A DNA stretch of 64,000 bases from Gemmata sp051859125 (lineage in GTDB: Bacteria > Planctomycetota > Planctomycetia > Gemmatales > Gemmataceae), in contig NZ_JBHYGG010000002.1 in assembly GCF_051859125.1 (NCBI RefSeq), positions 18,928 through 82,927 of the forward strand, in the 5' to 3' direction. Of this stretch, positions 60,347-64,000 are shown piece by piece (position 1 is the first letter of the stretch; the number at the start of each line of letters is the position of its first letter). The position numbers and the translations under genes are program-made. Below the pieces are notes generated by a model that saw nothing but the letters and a program-made list of their open reading frames with translations, did no database searches and was not told the DNA's origin.

Positions 60347-60484
60347 CGCTGCACTCCAGCGGCGTTCAATTGGTCACGCGACCCGCCCTTCCTGTCCAAG
60401 AACTGGCCTCCGGTGCGTTGGTTTCGTGCTGTTCATCCCCCGGGCTGCAACCCCGGTGCCAACGCCAGTGCGAACGGAACCGGT

Positions 60485-61669
60485 TCACTGCGGCGGGTTC
60501 GGGTCGGACCCGCCGGGGCCGTCCTTCGACGCGACGAACACCCGGTGCCGCGGCAACTGCTTGATGAATCCGTCAGGCACGCCGAACGTGTCGCGGAGCA
60601 GGTAGTCCGGGTTCGCCGCGAGCCACGCCGAGAGGTCGATCGCCTCGTAGTGCCCGGTGTTGAACGCGATGACGAGCTTCGCGACCCGCTTCCCCTTGTT
60701 CTCGATCGAGTGCCCGTACCCCTGGGGGATGTACCCGACGTCGCCGGCGCCGAGCGTCTCGACCCGGAACCGGCCGTGCGACCCGAACAGCGTCACGTCG
60801 AGGTCGCCCCCCGAGACGACGTACTGCCACTCGTCGGCGTTCGGGTGCCAGTGCAGTTCCCGCAGCCCGCCCGGCTCCAGTTCGAGGACGACACCGGTGA
60901 TCGTATTCGAGATCGGGAACTTGTCCCGCCCGACGCGCCACTCGCGGCCGCCCGCGTGGACCGAGTGCGGCTGCTCCACCGAGAGGCGGTACTTGTGCGT
61001 GTCCGGCGCGTTGCGGAACTTGCCCTGGTGCGGGGGCGCCGGTGCCTCGGGCGGCACCTTCCCGTGCGTGAAGTACACCTCGGCCTTCGGGAACTTGGCG
61101 AACGCCTCCGCGGGGAGACCGAGGTTCTTCGCGAGCAGCGCCGGCGGCGCGTGGCCGATCCAGTCGGTGACGCTGAACGTGCCGAACTCGGAGAAGTACC
61201 CGTTGTCGAAGATCAGGATGAAGTGGCACGGCGTGTCGCCGAGGCACTGGATCGAGTGCCCGTGGCCGCGGGGGAAGTACCACACGTCGCCGGGGTCGAA
61301 GTCGTTGGTCTCGGAGCCGCCGCCCGGGTCGATCACGGTCGTGCGGCACCGGCCCCCGACGACGTAGGCCCACTCGGCGGCGTTCGCGTGCCAGTGCAAC
61401 TCCCGCGACACGCCCGGTTCGAGCCGCATCGAGACCCCGGCCATCCCCTTCGAGATGGGAAGCTGCTCGACGGTCGCCTCCTTCCCGAAGCTCGACCCGC
61501 TCACCTTCCCGCGGGACTTCTCCAGCTCGAACTTGAACGTCGGCAGTTCCTTGCCGGACAGGAGCGGGTCGGGGGCGTTGGGGTTCCCGGTGCCGGCCCG
61601 TGCGTCGTGCGGCAGTGCGGCGGCACCGGCGGCCGCGCCGAGGAACGCGCGGCGGGTGGTGTCGGACAT
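60485..61669 (-). CDS. Oxalate decarboxylase-like bicupin
   Basis: A 394-residue protein with a Tat-type signal (TTRRAFLGAAAGAAAL). Two cupin domains carry Mn ligands: first His92, His94, Glu99 (HWHANAAEW) and His138; second HWHPNADEW and GYGHSIEN. The N-terminal lid reads SEFGT at 160-164, so the catalytic Glu161 of oxalate decarboxylase (SENST in Bacillus OxdC) is kept while the flanking residues differ. It would turn oxalate into formate and CO2 in the periplasm; because the lid sequence decides decarboxylase versus oxidase activity, the exact reaction is unproven. Confidence 0.88.
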   Translation of the reverse strand: MSDTTRRAFLGAAAGAAALPHDARAGTGNPNAPDPLLSGKELPTFKFELEKSRGKVSGSSFGKEATVEQLPISKGMAGVSMRLEPGVSRELHWHANAAEWAYVVGGRCRTTVIDPGGGSETNDFDPGDVWYFPRGHGHSIQCLGDTPCHFILIFDNGYFSEFGTFSVTDWIGHAPPALLAKNLGLPAEAFAKFPKAEVYFTHGKVPPEAPAPPHQGKFRNAPDTHKYRLSVEQPHSVHAGGREWRVGRDKFPISNTITGVVLELEPGGLRELHWHPNADEWQYVVSGGDLDVTLFGSHGRFRVETLGAGDVGYIPQGYGHSIENKGKRVAKLVIAFNTGHYEAIDLSAWLAANPDYLLRDTFGVPDGFIKQLPRHRVFVASKDGPGGSDPNPPQ

Positions 61670-61810
61670 CGTACTCCTCGGATGTAGTCTTCGGTGGTTG
61701 GCGGGCCGCCCGAGAGCGGCCCTACCAGACAGTATGCCTTCGGTTTGTAGGGGCCGCCCCCCGGGGGGGGCCGCGTGGGGCGAACGATGTCGCCGCGGGG
61801 CGCGGCACCG

Positions 61811-63856
61811 TCACGGCTTCGACGCGAGCGGGTGCCACGCCATCCCGTAGGGGACGAGGCGGTCGCGGCGGGCCTGGTCGCCCCACGGGGTGCCCCGGCG
61901 CTCGGCCGCGATGCGGTCGAACAGCTCGGCCGCCTCGGCCGCGAGTTGCTTCACGTCCTTCTTGCTCTTCATCTTCGCGGTGTCGGTGCTCGCGAGCCGG
62001 TAGCCGTCCTCCCGCGCCTTCGCGTCGCGGGCCGGGAGCGTCTCGGTGAGCACGTTGCCGAGCATCAGGTTGTACTCGTTGAGGTACGCGAGCCGCGACT
62101 TCACCACGGCGCGGGCGTAGTCGAAGTGCGCCTGCCACCGCTTCGGCTGGGCCGCGCGGTCCTTCTGGAGCGCGTCGAGCCGGTCGTTGTGGGCCTCCAG
62201 CGCGGCGATGCCGACGGCGAGCGTGTTCTGGTCGCCCTTGATGTCGCGCTTCAGGGTGTTGGACACCTCGCCGGTGAACGACTCCCGCACCCGCACGCCG
62301 CCCTTGGGCGACACCTTCCACAGCGACCGCACGTCGGTGAGCGCATCGATCACGGCGGCGCGGAGCGGGTACTTCGCCCGGTTCTTCAGGACGTCGTCGA
62401 TCGGCACGTCGGCCTTGTAGTCCTTGAGCGCCCCGGCACGGTCGGGGAACTCGGGCGGCGGGGTGTCCACGCCGAACGTCTTGAGCGGCGGGACCGCGAA
62501 CTCGGCCACGAGTGCGGCGACCTCGGCCGACGGCACGGGAGCGGGCGGCCTCTTCGCCGGCTCGGGGAACGCGAACCGCGGGGGCAGCGGCTCGGCGGCG
62601 TCGAACGGGAACGCGGTCGCCCGCGGCGCACCCGTGACCTTCACGGTCTGCGCGCCCCCGCCCACATCGGCGAGCCGCTTCGTCACGACGCTCGCCCACG
62701 CCGCGGTCATGATCGGGTCGGTCGGCTGCGCGTTCCGCCGCTGCTTCGGCGGCTTCTCGCCGGTCAATCGAAATGCTTCGAGGAACGCACTGCCCGAGTA
62801 CGTGCTGCCGTCGGCCGGTGCGGAGAACGCTTCGGCGGCGTTCTCGCCGGGCTGGCAGGTGAGCAGCACTTCCACGTCGGCGGGGGCCGCGGCAAGCGCG
62901 GCCGCCAGCGCCGCCGGCATCGGCTCGCTCCCCGGCCGCAACCGGCCGCGCTGCGGGTTGAACCGGCACACGTCCCAGATCACCACCTTCTGCGCCGCCT
63001 TGCACGCCCGCAGGTGCGCGTAGATTTCGTCCACGGGAACGAGCGTGGCCGGGTCGTCGTGCTCGCCGTCGGCCGGGGCGAAGTACGCCTTCCCGCCGGT
63101 CTCGACCGCGTGCCCGCCGAAGTAGAGCGCGACGTGGTCCTGGGCGCGGCTCGTCACGAGGAACCGCTCGACGGTGCCGCGGACGACATCCCGGGTGCAC
63201 GGCCGGCCCTCGGGTGGCGGGGCGGTGTCCGAAAGCACGTAGACCTGATCGTGTTGCTTGTCGGCCGGCACCTTCCAGTGCGCCGCGAGCGCCAGGGCCG
63301 CGGCGCGCGTGCGGTCCAGCCCCGCGAGCGGCCCGGCGGTGAGCGGGTTGAGGAAGGCGTACTTCGTGACCGACACGAACAGCAAGCGCCGCGGGAACAC
63401 GCCGGGAAAGGGCGGCGCTTCGGGCGCGTCGATGGGCCGGTCGAGGTCTTCGGGCGGGGGCGGGGGCGGCGGCTCCTCTTTCGGCGGCGGGTGCTCGGTC
63501 GGGTGCTCGACGCTCGCGTGAGTTGCCGCCGCGTCGCGGTGCTTCCGCTCGTAGACCAGGAACCCGCCGGCCCCGACCGCGAGGACGACGCACGCGAGAG
63601 CCAGGCGAACCCGCCCATTGCTCCGAACCGGCTGGGGCGCATCGTCGTCGAGCGAGAGCGGCGCGGCGGGAGCGGGCGGTGCTGGCGTAGGCGGCGCCAC
63701 GGGAAGTGGGGCCGCGACCGCGTGGGCGAGCGCTGGTTCCGGGACCGCGAACCGGGTGCCGCACTTCGGGCAGCGGACCGACTGCCCGGGGCGGAGCCCG
63801 CGCTTCGATGCGAGCTTGGCGTTGCAACCGGGGCAGCGGGCGTTTGGGACGGCCAC
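61811..63856 (-). CDS. Membrane-anchored caspase-like (C14) protein with zinc ribbon
   Basis: A 681-residue protein. The start is a zinc ribbon with two CxxC pairs (Cys8, Cys11, Cys29, Cys32), then a Pro-rich segment, a membrane helix at about 83-101 and a caspase-like domain with YFGGHA (His249) and IWDVCRF (Cys297), the expected catalytic pair. The C-terminal 300 residues (AEVAALVAEFAVPPL and on) are an unknown helical domain. It starts at GTG 63856 with GGAGG upstream. Planctomycetes have many such metacaspase-like fusions with uncertain roles. Confidence 0.9.
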   Translation of the reverse strand: MAVPNARCPGCNAKLASKRGLRPGQSVRCPKCGTRFAVPEPALAHAVAAPLPVAPPTPAPPAPAAPLSLDDDAPQPVRSNGRVRLALACVVLAVGAGGFLVYERKHRDAAATHASVEHPTEHPPPKEEPPPPPPPEDLDRPIDAPEAPPFPGVFPRRLLFVSVTKYAFLNPLTAGPLAGLDRTRAAALALAAHWKVPADKQHDQVYVLSDTAPPPEGRPCTRDVVRGTVERFLVTSRAQDHVALYFGGHAVETGGKAYFAPADGEHDDPATLVPVDEIYAHLRACKAAQKVVIWDVCRFNPQRGRLRPGSEPMPAALAAALAAAPADVEVLLTCQPGENAAEAFSAPADGSTYSGSAFLEAFRLTGEKPPKQRRNAQPTDPIMTAAWASVVTKRLADVGGGAQTVKVTGAPRATAFPFDAAEPLPPRFAFPEPAKRPPAPVPSAEVAALVAEFAVPPLKTFGVDTPPPEFPDRAGALKDYKADVPIDDVLKNRAKYPLRAAVIDALTDVRSLWKVSPKGGVRVRESFTGEVSNTLKRDIKGDQNTLAVGIAALEAHNDRLDALQKDRAAQPKRWQAHFDYARAVVKSRLAYLNEYNLMLGNVLTETLPARDAKAREDGYRLASTDTAKMKSKKDVKQLAAEAAELFDRIAAERRGTPWGDQARRDRLVPYGMAWHPLASKP

Positions 63857-64000
63857 GGTCGGCCTCCGCGGGGAGAGTGGTGCGACCCCCACATTACCCG
63901 GAACCGGGGCGGCGGTCACGCATTCTCAAACCCGTCGGTGGGCTGCGGGTATGCGTCGCGAAAGTTGGTGGGAACTGTGTTCAGTTCGGTGTAGCTTTGA
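63857..64000. other. Right-edge non-coding DNA
   Basis: No gene is seen in the last 144 bp. They hold the 5' leader of the caspase-like gene, and the sequence ends in an AT-richer stretch (GTGTTCAGTTCGGTGTAGC), a possible promoter zone. Confidence 0.4.

Noticed and set aside
1..64000. CRISPR array, rRNA, prophage or IS element
   Set aside because: No regular spaced repeats, no rRNA-like sequence and no transposase or integrase motifs were seen.

Overview
The window looks like chromosome from a Gemmataceae-type planctomycete. The DNA is very GC-rich. It carries families typical of that group: a DUF1559 prepilin-like protein, a PSCyt1/DUF1549/DUF1553 plus DUF1501 gene pair, secreted proteins with the planctomycetal LEPLEDR/LEPREVPA N-terminus, several membrane Ser/Thr kinases, and an ECF sigma factor followed by a kinase-TPR gene. 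No rRNA, CRISPR array, transposase or phage gene was seen. The assembly has a 10-N gap at 40233-40242.

Layout. 1-8244: end of a DUF444 (YeaH-like) gene, two receptor kinases fused to UrtA-like binding domains, spoVR, and a small gene overlapping spoVR. 8462-13214: dienelactone hydrolase and an AsmA-like giant. 13279-21248: a tightly overlapping five-gene operon (small helical protein, MoxR AAA+ ATPase, unknown protein, vWA-propeller, repeat-propeller) matching the MoxR-vWA-beta-propeller ternary systems. 21338-25996: small unknowns, an EEP phosphatase, an amidohydrolase and a DUF7873-like protein. 26250-26690: a non-coding unit in which canonical tRNA 3' parts lie upstream of matching 5' parts (candidate permuted tRNAs), closed by a terminator, followed by a CCA-adding-type nucleotidyltransferase. 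27935-28789: a glycosyltransferase.

29084-32413 is an isc operon (iscR, iscS, iscU, iscA-type, hscB), followed by tRNA-Val(TAC). 32987-40081 is mixed: DUF1559, lipoprotein, hydrolase, VOC protein, tRNA-hydroxylating rhodanese, MFS exporter and YihY. 40353-46069 is a GntR/PSCyt1/DUF1501 operon divergent from an alcohol dehydrogenase. 46143-49763: luciferase-like oxidoreductase, EamA transporter and two small secreted proteins. 50155-53856: LEPLEDR protein, ECF sigma factor and TPR kinase in one overlapping operon. 53964-63856: secreted proteins including a cyclophilin-FG-GAP fusion, a SET protein, a metallophosphatase, two DUF5985-like membrane proteins with a winged-helix-like partner, an oxalate decarboxylase-like bicupin and a membrane caspase-like protein.

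Intergenic spaces hold several families of long, near-perfect inverted repeats. The most unusual signals are the permuted tRNA locus, the ternary AAA+/vWA operon, and the receptor kinases sitting between the DUF444 and spoVR genes.
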